From NCBI GenBank assembly GCA_014381385.1, contig JACNLR010000072.1, forward strand, positions 1-11,576: a stretch of DNA of 11,576 nt, in the 5' to 3' direction. The stretch comes from Planctomycetota bacterium. Its GTDB lineage: Bacteria; Planctomycetota; Phycisphaerae; Phycisphaerales; SM1A02. The notes beneath the pieces were generated by a model that searched no databases, was not told the DNA's origin, and saw nothing but the letters and a program-made list of their open reading frames with translations. Positions 1 to 5,606 of the stretch are shown here, one piece after another (the first letter of the stretch is position 1; each line of letters starts with the position of its first letter). The translations under genes were made by a program, and so were the position numbers.

Positions 1-555
1 ACCTGGTTTTTTACGTTCTACACGACGCGAGTCGCGGCTGAGGTAGCCATTTGAGCTCAAAACGCCATCGAGTGATGGATCGTATTTCGCAAGTGCTCGA
101 CCAAGACCTAATATGATCGCTCCACCTTGCCCTGTATATCCGCCACCATTTGTGTTTACAAACACGTCGAGTGAGCCATTGGTATTTGTTTTTTCTAGCA
201 CTTTGATAATGTCTTTATGATCCCGAAGTTCTGAAAAGTAATCGGTCAAATCTTTTTTATTGACGATGAACTCTCCAGTGCCAGGGCGAATTCGGACTCG
301 AGCAACTGCTGCTTTTCGCCTTCCAGTTCCCCACCACCAATGTCCATCTTGTGGAGTTGTTTTTGGAGCGGTCGCTGTTTTTGTTTCTGCCGCAACTTCT
401 TTAGGTGTTTCTGCAACTACTTCAGGCGTTGGTTTTTCGGTAACTGGTTTTGCCTCAGGGGCAACTTCGGGACTACTGTCTGTGGTTGTGTCAGTGGTTG
501 ATTCCGAAGTAACCTCGGGTGTTACGTTTGTTTCTTGTGTATTTTCTTCTGTCAT
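1..555 (-). CDS. rpsI: 30S ribosomal protein S9 with long acidic N-terminal extension (3' end cut by window)
   Basis: S9 is a small-subunit protein whose basic C-terminal tail reaches the P-site tRNA. Reading the minus strand from the ATG at 553-555 gives 185 residues with no stop before the window edge. The S9 core begins near residue 73 with WWWGTGRRKAAVARVRIRPG, followed by FIVN, a VFVNTNGGGYTGQGGAI segment, GLGRAL and the SRDSRRVERKKPG stretch. Only the last dozen or so residues should be missing. Residues 2-70 are a Thr/Glu/Pro/Val-rich, probably disordered acidic tail absent from usual S9 proteins of about 130 residues. The gene lies 75 bases downstream of rplM, the classic L13-S9 order, so co-transcription is expected. 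The only good Shine-Dalgarno match, AGAGGAG at 578-584, is 22 bases before the ATG, which is unusually far; a small AGCTC/GAGCT hairpin at 567-579 could shorten the gap. The family call is very sure. Confidence 0.96.
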   Translation of the reverse strand, partial: MTEENTQETNVTPEVTSESTTDTTTDSSPEVAPEAKPVTEKPTPEVVAETPKEVAAETKTATAPKTTPQDGHWWWGTGRRKAAVARVRIRPGTGEFIVNKKDLTDYFSELRDHKDIIKVLEKTNTNGSLDVFVNTNGGGYTGQGGAIILGLGRALAKYDPSLDGVLSSNGYLSRDSRRVERKKPG

Positions 556-600
556 GTGTGTTCGTAAGCTCTTGGAGCTCCTCTTGAGAACTAGTGTGTA

Positions 601-621
601 CGTTGCCGAACGTCGGCGACG
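601..621 (-). other. Intercistronic hairpin between rplM and rpsI
   Basis: Bases 601-609 and 613-621 are inverted repeats with a three-base loop, and the 600/622 pair extends the stem to ten. In the minus-strand mRNA one pair is a C·A mismatch. The stem is GC-rich and sits between the L13 stop and the S9 start. No T-run follows it on the minus strand, so it does not look like an intrinsic terminator. It could be a processing or mRNA-stability element, or part of ribosomal-protein feedback control; that role is inference. Confidence 0.4.
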
Positions 622-630
622 TGATTTACT

Positions 631-1065
631 TTAGCACGCGAGTGCTTCAGGTTTTTGGTTTGTATGCGGGTGGGTGTTTCCTGCGTAGACTTTCAGTCGG
701 CGGAACATATCTCGTCCCAGTTTTGTTTTTGGAAGCATGCGACGAACTGCCTGTTCGATAATTCGTTCTGGATGTTTTTCGACCATGTCGCTATATTTGT
801 GTGCTTTAAGTCCACCGGGATACCCGCTGTAGATTAGTTGCGTTTTTTGCTCAAACTTCTTACCGGTCATTTTCACTTTTTCAGCGTTGGTAACAACGAC
901 AAAGTCACCGGTTAGTACGTGGGGTGTCCACTCTGGACGGTGCTTTCCCATGAGGTGTGTGGCGATAGTGGTCGCCATTCGCCCGAGTGTTTGACCATCG
1001 GCATCGACGTGGCGCCAATGAGGCTCAACTTCACCTTGTTTTGCGAATGTAGTTTGACGTGGCAT
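631..1065 (-). CDS. rplM: 50S ribosomal protein L13
   Basis: L13 is an early-assembling large-subunit protein that binds 23S rRNA. The 144-residue product has the normal family length and hallmarks: WRHVDADGQTLGRMAT near residues 17-32, GKHRPEWTPHVLTGDFVVVTNA around 40-61, YSGYPGGLK around 79-87, RIIEQAVRRMLPKTKLGRDMFRRLKVYAG around 101-129, and the HPH turn near 132. The ATG at 1063-1065 is preceded by GAAGG (1076-1080) at ten bases' spacing. The gene is first in an rplM-rpsI operon, with a strong sigma-70-type promoter at 1111-1139. The N-terminus (MPRQTTFAKQGEVEPHWRH) is typical of L13 proteins with a short leader. The assignment is secure. Confidence 0.98.
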   Translation of the reverse strand: MPRQTTFAKQGEVEPHWRHVDADGQTLGRMATTIATHLMGKHRPEWTPHVLTGDFVVVTNAEKVKMTGKKFEQKTQLIYSGYPGGLKAHKYSDMVEKHPERIIEQAVRRMLPKTKLGRDMFRRLKVYAGNTHPHTNQKPEALAC

Positions 1066-1110
1066 AATCTTGTTTCCTTCATTGCCCTCAAAACGTAGGG
1101 CGAACAGGGA

Positions 1111-1139
1111 AATGTACCGAAAATGGGGTATTTTGTCAA
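1111..1139 (-). promoter_or_regulatory. Sigma-70-type promoter for rplM-rpsI
   Basis: On the minus strand a perfect TTGACA (-35, bases 1134-1139) is followed after exactly 17 bases by TACATT (-10, bases 1111-1116, four of six consensus positions). Transcription would start near 1104 and give a leader of roughly 40 bases before the rplM ATG. The promoter fits the expected high expression of a ribosomal-protein operon. Confidence 0.75.
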
Positions 1140-1148
1140 CTCTCTTGA

Positions 1149-1157
1149 TGGTACCAT
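1149..1157 (+). promoter_or_regulatory. Extended -10-like element directly upstream of the CPBP gene
   Basis: TGG followed by TACCAT (hexamer 1152-1157, four of six matches to TATAAT) forms a TGn extended -10 shape six bases before the ATG at 1164. No Shine-Dalgarno sequence is visible between them. If used, transcription would begin at or next to the ATG, making the mRNA leaderless. No good -35 was found. Confidence 0.35.
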
Positions 1158-1163
1158 TCCCAC

Positions 1164-2555
1164 ATGAAAGAGCATAAAGCAGCCTTTGTAAAAGTGGCTT
1201 GGGGTCTAATAATCGTGTTTGTGGCAGGTATGGCGGTGCTTCAAGCGCTGCCCGAAAAAGTAGAAAAAGGTGATTCGCAAGACCCTACGGGGCTAGTGAT
1301 GATCCAACTACAAGGGGAATATTTACTCGGTGTCGCTTCGTTGCTTGGCGCTACCGAAGAAATAGCGCAGCAGGCCTCAATCCTTGATGTTGGGACAGTT
1401 GAGCAAAGGCAGCGATTTATGGCCTTTAGCATTGCCCTTGGTGACACTACTTTGGCAAAACAATCAGCGCTACGGATGCAAACAGAGCTACTTGAACAGG
1501 GCAGGGAACTCTCGCAAGAGCAGGCGAAGGTACAAGAGTCCTTGGACCTTCTTGCCCAAGGATCAGTGCTTCCGGAAGATTCGCAACCGCTGCAAGAACA
1601 ACTTGGTTGGTTTGGAGCCTTGCTTGAGGCGGATGCGTCAACGAGAGCGCAGATGGAGGCATCTGCTGGACTCAAGGTATTGATCGTGGGCAGTATGGTT
1701 TCAATTATGGGTCTTGCTGCGATAGCTGGATTTGTAATGCTCGTTGTTTTGTTTGTTCGTACGTTAAGCGGTTCGATTTCAACCGGGTTAACGAAGGGGA
1801 GGGCAAGCCATGGAATTTATGCAGAAGTTTTTGCGCTATGGTTATTACTCTTTGTTGTTTTGATGTCAGGAGCAGCGATTCTCGGCAGTAATATTGCAGA
1901 GGAGAATGCACCGCTGGCAATGGGCTTCTCGCTGATAGCCTTTTTTGCAAGCCTGTTAGCACTTTTTTGGGCGAGATTCCGAGGTATTGGTTGGTCCCAG
2001 ATTCGCAGTGATATCGGCTGGACGCGTGGGAGAGGTCTGGTGAAGGAATCTCTTTTGGGTGTCGTCGGCTACGCGATGATGTTGCCAATACTTGGCGTGG
2101 GCGTGATTCTTGTTCTTGTATTACTTGCAGTTCAAGCATATTTTGCAAGTGGAGTTGGAAGCGATCCATTTGCTGGAACAAGTGGTGGAGCGCACCCTAT
2201 AGTTTTAGAAATTGCAAATGGTGGTTGGCAAGTGCGAATTCTTCTTGTTTCTCTTGCTGCAGTAGCTGCGCCTATAGTAGAAGAGACAATGTTTAGAGGA
2301 GTGTTGTATCGACAGTTGCGAACTTCGTCTAATTCGATAGGTATTGCACTTAGCATCGTTCTGAGTATTCTCTTAACGTCGTTTCTTTTTGCAGCAATTC
2401 ACCCACAAGGTTGGATTGCCGTTCCAGCACTCATGGCAATTGCAATTGGAATGAACCTCATGCGAGAGTGGCGGGGGACGCTACTCCCATCTATGATTGT
2501 CCACGGTGTCAGCAACGGCATTGTCACTTCGATGATGCTTGTATTTCTCAGTTAA
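1164..2555 (+). CDS. CPBP (Abi/Rce1-type) intramembrane protease with large N-terminal domain
   Basis: This is a predicted CPBP-family integral-membrane protein; members are glutamate-dependent intramembrane proteases (Rce1 type), and many bacterial ones have unknown substrates. All three family motifs are present near the C-terminus of the 463-residue product: EETMFR (373-378, EExxxR), FAAIH (409-413, FxxxH) and HGVSN (447-451, HxxxN). Hydrophobic segments lie near residues 9-28, 172-200, 222-240, 251-270, 296-328, 359-371, 392-411 and 416-431. Residues 29-168 form a long hydrophilic, Glu/Gln-rich, probably helical region after the first membrane segment, which is extra relative to minimal CPBP proteins. 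The start has no Shine-Dalgarno match but places the first membrane segment at the N-terminus. The gene diverges from rplM and its stop codon overlaps that of mrp. Family assignment is strong; the substrate is unknown. Confidence 0.9.
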   Translation: MKEHKAAFVKVAWGLIIVFVAGMAVLQALPEKVEKGDSQDPTGLVMIQLQGEYLLGVASLLGATEEIAQQASILDVGTVEQRQRFMAFSIALGDTTLAKQSALRMQTELLEQGRELSQEQAKVQESLDLLAQGSVLPEDSQPLQEQLGWFGALLEADASTRAQMEASAGLKVLIVGSMVSIMGLAAIAGFVMLVVLFVRTLSGSISTGLTKGRASHGIYAEVFALWLLLFVVLMSGAAILGSNIAEENAPLAMGFSLIAFFASLLALFWARFRGIGWSQIRSDIGWTRGRGLVKESLLGVVGYAMMLPILGVGVILVLVLLAVQAYFASGVGSDPFAGTSGGAHPIVLEIANGGWQVRILLVSLAAVAAPIVEETMFRGVLYRQLRTSSNSIGIALSIVLSILLTSFLFAAIHPQGWIAVPALMAIAIGMNLMREWRGTLLPSMIVHGVSNGIVTSMMLVFLS

Positions 2556-2565
2556 CTGACTGAGA
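2546..2565. other. Inverted repeat over the overlapping stop codons of the CPBP gene and mrp
   Basis: TCTCAGT (2546-2552) and ACTGAGA (2559-2565) are perfect inverted repeats with a six-base loop. The centre holds the ten-base palindrome CAGTTAACTG, and both genes terminate in it: TAA at 2553-2555 on plus and TAA at 2554-2552 on minus. The stem is symmetric, so RNA from either strand would fold. No T-run follows on either side, so an intrinsic terminator is doubtful. Confidence 0.4.
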
Positions 2566-3640
2566 TGGTAGGGCGGTCTGGTGTTGCGCTCTGGGAGGCT
2601 GCCACTAGGTTTTCACAGACTGTATCAAAGGCATTTGACATCGTTTCATTGATTGCCCAATTTCGAAGTGGTTCGCCTGAATCTGCTGCGATGCGCATAT
2701 CTGGGTGAATCGGAATACCGCCGAGGTAGTCAAGGTTCATTGCGGATGCCATTTGTTCTCCACCACCACGCCCGAAGATGTCGTATTCTTTCCCATCGTC
2801 TGCAACAAAATATGACATGTTTTCGACGAGTCCTAAAATGGGAACGCCCAATTGTTGGAACATTCGCACCGCTCGCCGTGCGTCATCTTGGGCGACCACT
2901 TGAGGAGTGCAAACGATTACTGCGCCCGTTAGAGGGAGGAGTTGCGCGAGTGAAAGTGGAACATCGCCAGTGCCTGGCGGTAGATCGACAATGAGGTAAT
3001 CAAGTTCGCCCCATTTGGTTTGTGTTGCGAGTTGGCTAAAAGCGCTGTGCGCTCTGGGACCGCGCCAGATAAGCGCACGGTCTGGTTCGACAAGTTTGCC
3101 AATTGTCATTGCTTCAATGCCGTGCACTTTGAATGGCAAGAGAAAACCTTCTTCAGCTTGCGACTCTTCTCGATGTAGCCCGAGCATCGTTGGCATTGAT
3201 GGACCGTAGATGTCTCCATCGAGCAAGCCAACTTTATTTCCTTGCCGTGCGAGACCGATTGCAAGTGTAGTTGCAACGGTTGATTTTCCTACACCGCCCT
3301 TGCCAGCACCGACAGCAATAATTTTCTTTACATTCGGCAGAGGATTTGTTTCGTCTTTTACACGTTCGTTTTCGCTTCGAGTATCTGCAGTAAAAGTAAC
3401 TTCGACTGCACCAACGGGCTCTTTGCATTCGCTTGAAGTTGCACGAATTGCTTGTTCAATTTGTTCGCTAAATCGCGCTTGCATGGGGTTGTTAGCGCCC
3501 AGCAATTCCAACTCGATCGAAATATCGTCGCCCTCGCTTCGAATATCTTTGACCATCCCAGCCGTAACAATGTCCTTTCCTGACTCAGGATCAGTGATTG
3601 AGCCAAGTGCTTTGCGAAGATTTGAGGGTTGTAGTGCCAT
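2552..3640 (-). CDS. mrp: Mrp/NBP35-family P-loop ATPase (Fe-S cluster carrier, ApbC type) without CxxC
   Basis: Mrp/ApbC proteins are cytosolic dimeric ATPases that carry or deliver Fe-S clusters. The 362-residue product has an N-terminal MIP18/DUF59-like domain (about 5-87), a linker, then the ParA/MinD-like ATPase. The deviant Walker A GKGGVGKST is at 113-121, DGDIYGPSMP at 141-150, VDLPPGTGD at 218-226, and the signature ending DIFGRGGG at 287-294. At the site where ApbC/NBP35 proteins have the cluster-binding CxxC, this protein reads MSYFVADDGKEYDIFG (275-290), with no cysteine. Its only cysteines are C72, C244 and C342. Related Mrp proteins lacking the pair are known, so function may be kept by another route. 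AGGAG (3652-3656) and AAAGG (3647-3651) precede the ATG. The promoter is at 3669-3697. The family call is secure. Confidence 0.93.
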   Translation of the reverse strand: MALQPSNLRKALGSITDPESGKDIVTAGMVKDIRSEGDDISIELELLGANNPMQARFSEQIEQAIRATSSECKEPVGAVEVTFTADTRSENERVKDETNPLPNVKKIIAVGAGKGGVGKSTVATTLAIGLARQGNKVGLLDGDIYGPSMPTMLGLHREESQAEEGFLLPFKVHGIEAMTIGKLVEPDRALIWRGPRAHSAFSQLATQTKWGELDYLIVDLPPGTGDVPLSLAQLLPLTGAVIVCTPQVVAQDDARRAVRMFQQLGVPILGLVENMSYFVADDGKEYDIFGRGGGEQMASAMNLDYLGGIPIHPDMRIAADSGEPLRNWAINETMSNAFDTVCENLVAASQSATPDRPTISVS

Positions 3641-3668
3641 TTTTTACCTTTCTCCTGTAAATAATGGC

Positions 3669-3697
3669 ATTATATAGAGCAAGCGAACCGTTGTACT
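3669..3697 (-). promoter_or_regulatory. Promoter for mrp
   Basis: The minus strand has a perfect TATAAT (bases 3669-3674). Seventeen bases upstream is AGTACA (3692-3697), which keeps the ACA half of TTGACA. Transcription would start near 3662, leaving a leader of about 22 bases that carries the AGGAG site of mrp. The weak -35 lowers confidence. Confidence 0.5.
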
Positions 3698-3706
3698 GCT
3701 ATCAAA

Positions 3707-3711
3707 AAGGA
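3707..3711 (+). promoter_or_regulatory. Ribosome binding site that decides the start of the exported LTxxQ protein
   Basis: AAGGA lies nine bases before the ATG at 3721. The in-frame ATG at 3664 has no such site and would add 19 residues in front of the signal peptide, so the later ATG is preferred. Confidence 0.7.
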
Positions 3712-3720
3712 TATATCTCC

Positions 3721-4437
3721 ATGCATTTACGTACTTCAACAATAGTAACAACTTTAGTTCTGGTTTCGATGTCATTCGCCGAACTTACGCCAAACGACCT
3801 GCTCGCTGGCCCATCAATAGAACAAGATGAGGTAACGAACGAAGACATGATTTCAAGAAAACTCCAAGAGACAGGAAAGCAAAACAACTTGAATCCGAAT
3901 CTACAGCACAAATTGTGGATGTCGGCGCTGGAATCTGTGAACTTAACGAACGAACAAAAAACGAAGTTAGGTGTAATCCAAAAAGAATTAAAAGCAGAAC
4001 AACAAGAGTTCCGAAAAACGTACGGTAAAGATATAGCAACACTGCGTAAAGACCGAAAGGATAAAAATTCTGGCGGAAAATTATCAAGTGATTCTCGTAA
4101 GAAAATGATGGAAATGATGTCATTTGCACCTGATGTAAAAGTGTATCAAGAAAAAGCTTGGGTACTGCTTTCTGAGGAACAACATAAAACGTTCCAAACT
4201 ACATACCAAACACTTCTTGAAGAAGAAGCTAAACGTCGTGAACAAAACAAAGATAAAGTTAAACCAGAGGAAAAAGACAAAAAAGCCCCAGGTTTTGGAA
4301 TCGAAGATTCAATGGTTGATAGCCCGAGCGAAAGATTGCGCGGTGGAAATTTCAACAGACACAATGATTCTGTCGATGAGGCATCTTTTCGAAGAATAGA
4401 GTTCTTGCGAAAATTGCAGGAACTCAGTAAAGATTAA
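3721..4437 (+). CDS. Exported LTxxQ-motif protein (Spy/CpxP-like), otherwise uncharacterised
   Basis: The 238-residue product starts with a probable signal peptide (MHLRTSTIVTTLVLVSMSFA, cleavage near residue 20 before ELT). The mature part is highly charged and mostly helical. It carries two LTxxQ-type motifs, LTNEQ (75-79) and LSEEQ (150-154), spaced by a Lys/Glu-rich helix region. Paired LTxxQ motifs are the mark of the CpxP/Spy family of periplasmic proteins, which act as small chaperones or envelope-stress modulators. Similarity here is at motif level only. A Lys/Arg/Glu linker (166-190) and a C-terminal tail with RRIEFLRKLQEL follow. The gene starts divergently from mrp and ends nine bases before the convergent GH56-like gene. 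Export is fairly sure; chaperone function is an inference. Confidence 0.72.
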   Translation: MHLRTSTIVTTLVLVSMSFAELTPNDLLAGPSIEQDEVTNEDMISRKLQETGKQNNLNPNLQHKLWMSALESVNLTNEQKTKLGVIQKELKAEQQEFRKTYGKDIATLRKDRKDKNSGGKLSSDSRKKMMEMMSFAPDVKVYQEKAWVLLSEEQHKTFQTTYQTLLEEEAKRREQNKDKVKPEEKDKKAPGFGIEDSMVDSPSERLRGGNFNRHNDSVDEASFRRIEFLRKLQELSKD

Positions 4438-4446
4438 AAAAGTAGC

Positions 4447-5532
4447 TTATTCTGTAACCCGATTATTACGAATGCGACTGCCCGAAATGCGGTCGTTTTC
4501 AATTAGGGGTACATCAGAAAGTTTCTGCGGTAATTCTTCAGTCGCACCAACTTGATTTTCTAGCGTGGCGCCACTGTTTTGAGGTTCTGAAAGAGCGTAC
4601 TGGCAGAGAGGATTTCCCCCTATAGAAGTCTGAACGTCTACGCCTTGCATGGCTTTTTTCCAGGCAGCCGTGAGTGCTTGCAGTAACTCAAAGTAATACT
4701 TGTGTTTCTTGTCTAGTTCACCCCACTTTGTAGAATCTGAATACTTGTAACTGTCCCATACAATTATCCCCTGAATTCGATGTTGAACATTATTTGCATC
4801 CACCCAGACAGCCCGCATAGCAGCGTTTACTTGCGCAAGGAATTCCTTGTCAGGAATAAACAGCGAATGGTCACCTCCTTGACCCGTAAACCTTGGAAAT
4901 GTATAGATATAGACGGGTATCTCGCCGTTTGCTAACTCAAGCACTTTAGAGATGTGCTCTGTTGTGCTTTTGGTTTGCGAACTTCCTGGAGTACTATCGT
5001 AAATGTCTGGATAAAGAGCGTTGCATTGTGAAATGAGTTGTGCAAGTGATAATCCTTGGCTACGCCACTTTTCGCTTGTGTTTCGTAAAGTTGGAATACC
5101 CCAATACCCCCACTGTGCTTGTGGCAGTGTACCCTTGGCAACACGTAAACCCTCTGCATATACGGATAGTATTTCTTGTAGCCTTTCTATGGAGATTGAC
5201 GGTGCATTGAGTTCATTCCACCACGGATTTTCATAGTCCATAACAACGGGTCCACAATAATCAGCAGGGAGAGTTTCCTGTACCCATGATGTAAAGCGCT
5301 CAATGTTTTTTTGCGAAATTTCACCCGACTCATCACGATCAACACCACCGTGGTATGCCATTGGCAGCCGCGTGATTCCTTGCGCTGATGTATAGGCAAT
5401 TGTGTCGGTTCCCTGATTTGGCGCAGTCCACTTGATGGCGTTGTAGACCTGTGGATCCCAATCCGCAAGAGCAGAGCAGTACATTTGGCTAGACAGGATT
5501 ACTATTGTTGTGATGGGTTTGCAAACTCTCAT
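4447..5532 (-). CDS. Exported GH56-like (hyaluronidase-type) TIM-barrel protein, putative
   Basis: The 361-residue product begins with a likely signal peptide (hydrophobic stretch 7-23, cleavage near ALA|DWD at 23-24). Segments appear in the order expected for a GH56 hyaluronidase barrel. GPVVMDYENPWW (94-105) contains D99-x-E101, like the catalytic DxE of bee-venom hyaluronidase. WGYWGIPT (141-148) matches the WGYY-type strand, LYPDIYDS (173-180) the YPSIY segment, IPVYIYTFPRF (205-215) the PVFVY strand, and IQGIIVWDS (253-261) the GVIIWGS strand. The C-terminal 60 residues are polar and lack an obvious fold. If it is a glycosidase, it would cleave an amino-sugar-containing polysaccharide outside the cytoplasm; hyaluronan itself is not implied. 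Alternatives are another GH barrel or an inactive relative. No Shine-Dalgarno is visible before the ATG. It lies beside polysaccharide genes. Fold call moderate, substrate unknown. Confidence 0.6.
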   Translation of the reverse strand: MRVCKPITTIVILSSQMYCSALADWDPQVYNAIKWTAPNQGTDTIAYTSAQGITRLPMAYHGGVDRDESGEISQKNIERFTSWVQETLPADYCGPVVMDYENPWWNELNAPSISIERLQEILSVYAEGLRVAKGTLPQAQWGYWGIPTLRNTSEKWRSQGLSLAQLISQCNALYPDIYDSTPGSSQTKSTTEHISKVLELANGEIPVYIYTFPRFTGQGGDHSLFIPDKEFLAQVNAAMRAVWVDANNVQHRIQGIIVWDSYKYSDSTKWGELDKKHKYYFELLQALTAAWKKAMQGVDVQTSIGGNPLCQYALSEPQNSGATLENQVGATEELPQKLSDVPLIENDRISGSRIRNNRVTE

Positions 5533-5538
5533 AGAGAA

Positions 5539-5547
5539 GTTTTACCA
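5539..5547 (-). promoter_or_regulatory. Extended -10-like element directly upstream of the GH56-like gene
   Basis: On the minus strand TGG precedes TAAAAC (5539-5544, four of six matches to TATAAT), then six bases lead to the ATG at 5532. No Shine-Dalgarno sequence is present. This is the same arrangement as before the CPBP and sulfotransferase genes and suggests a leaderless transcript. No convincing -35 was seen. Confidence 0.35.
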
Positions 5548-5594
5548 TAAATGAAGAATTAGCGAGAACGGGCGATCAGTTTACCGATACCCTG

Positions 5595-5600
5595 TATGTA
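5595..5600 (+). promoter_or_regulatory. -10-like hexamer directly upstream of the O-antigen ligase-like gene
   Basis: TATGTA (four of six matches to TATAAT) ends six bases before the ATG at 5607, and TTCCTC in between offers no Shine-Dalgarno. No good -35 was found. This is the weakest member of the leaderless set. Confidence 0.28.
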
Positions 5601-5606
5601 TTCCTC

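Noticed and set aside
260..634. An open frame of 124 codons on the plus strand opposite rpsI
   Set aside because: It is the complement of the S9 gene; its Val/Ser/Thr repeats simply mirror the acidic S9 tail.
1241..1675. A Ser/Cys-rich open frame on the minus strand inside the CPBP gene
   Set aside because: It is a shadow of the Gln/Glu-rich N-terminal region of the CPBP protein and has no start signal.
2546..2565. Rho-independent bidirectional terminator at the CPBP/mrp junction
   Set aside because: The inverted repeat is real, but the stem is short, AT-rich at the centre, and has no T-run on either side.
3664..3720. Upstream in-frame ATG for the LTxxQ protein
   Set aside because: It would place 19 polar residues before the signal peptide, overlaps the mrp promoter, and has no Shine-Dalgarno, whereas the ATG at 3721 has AAGGA at good spacing.
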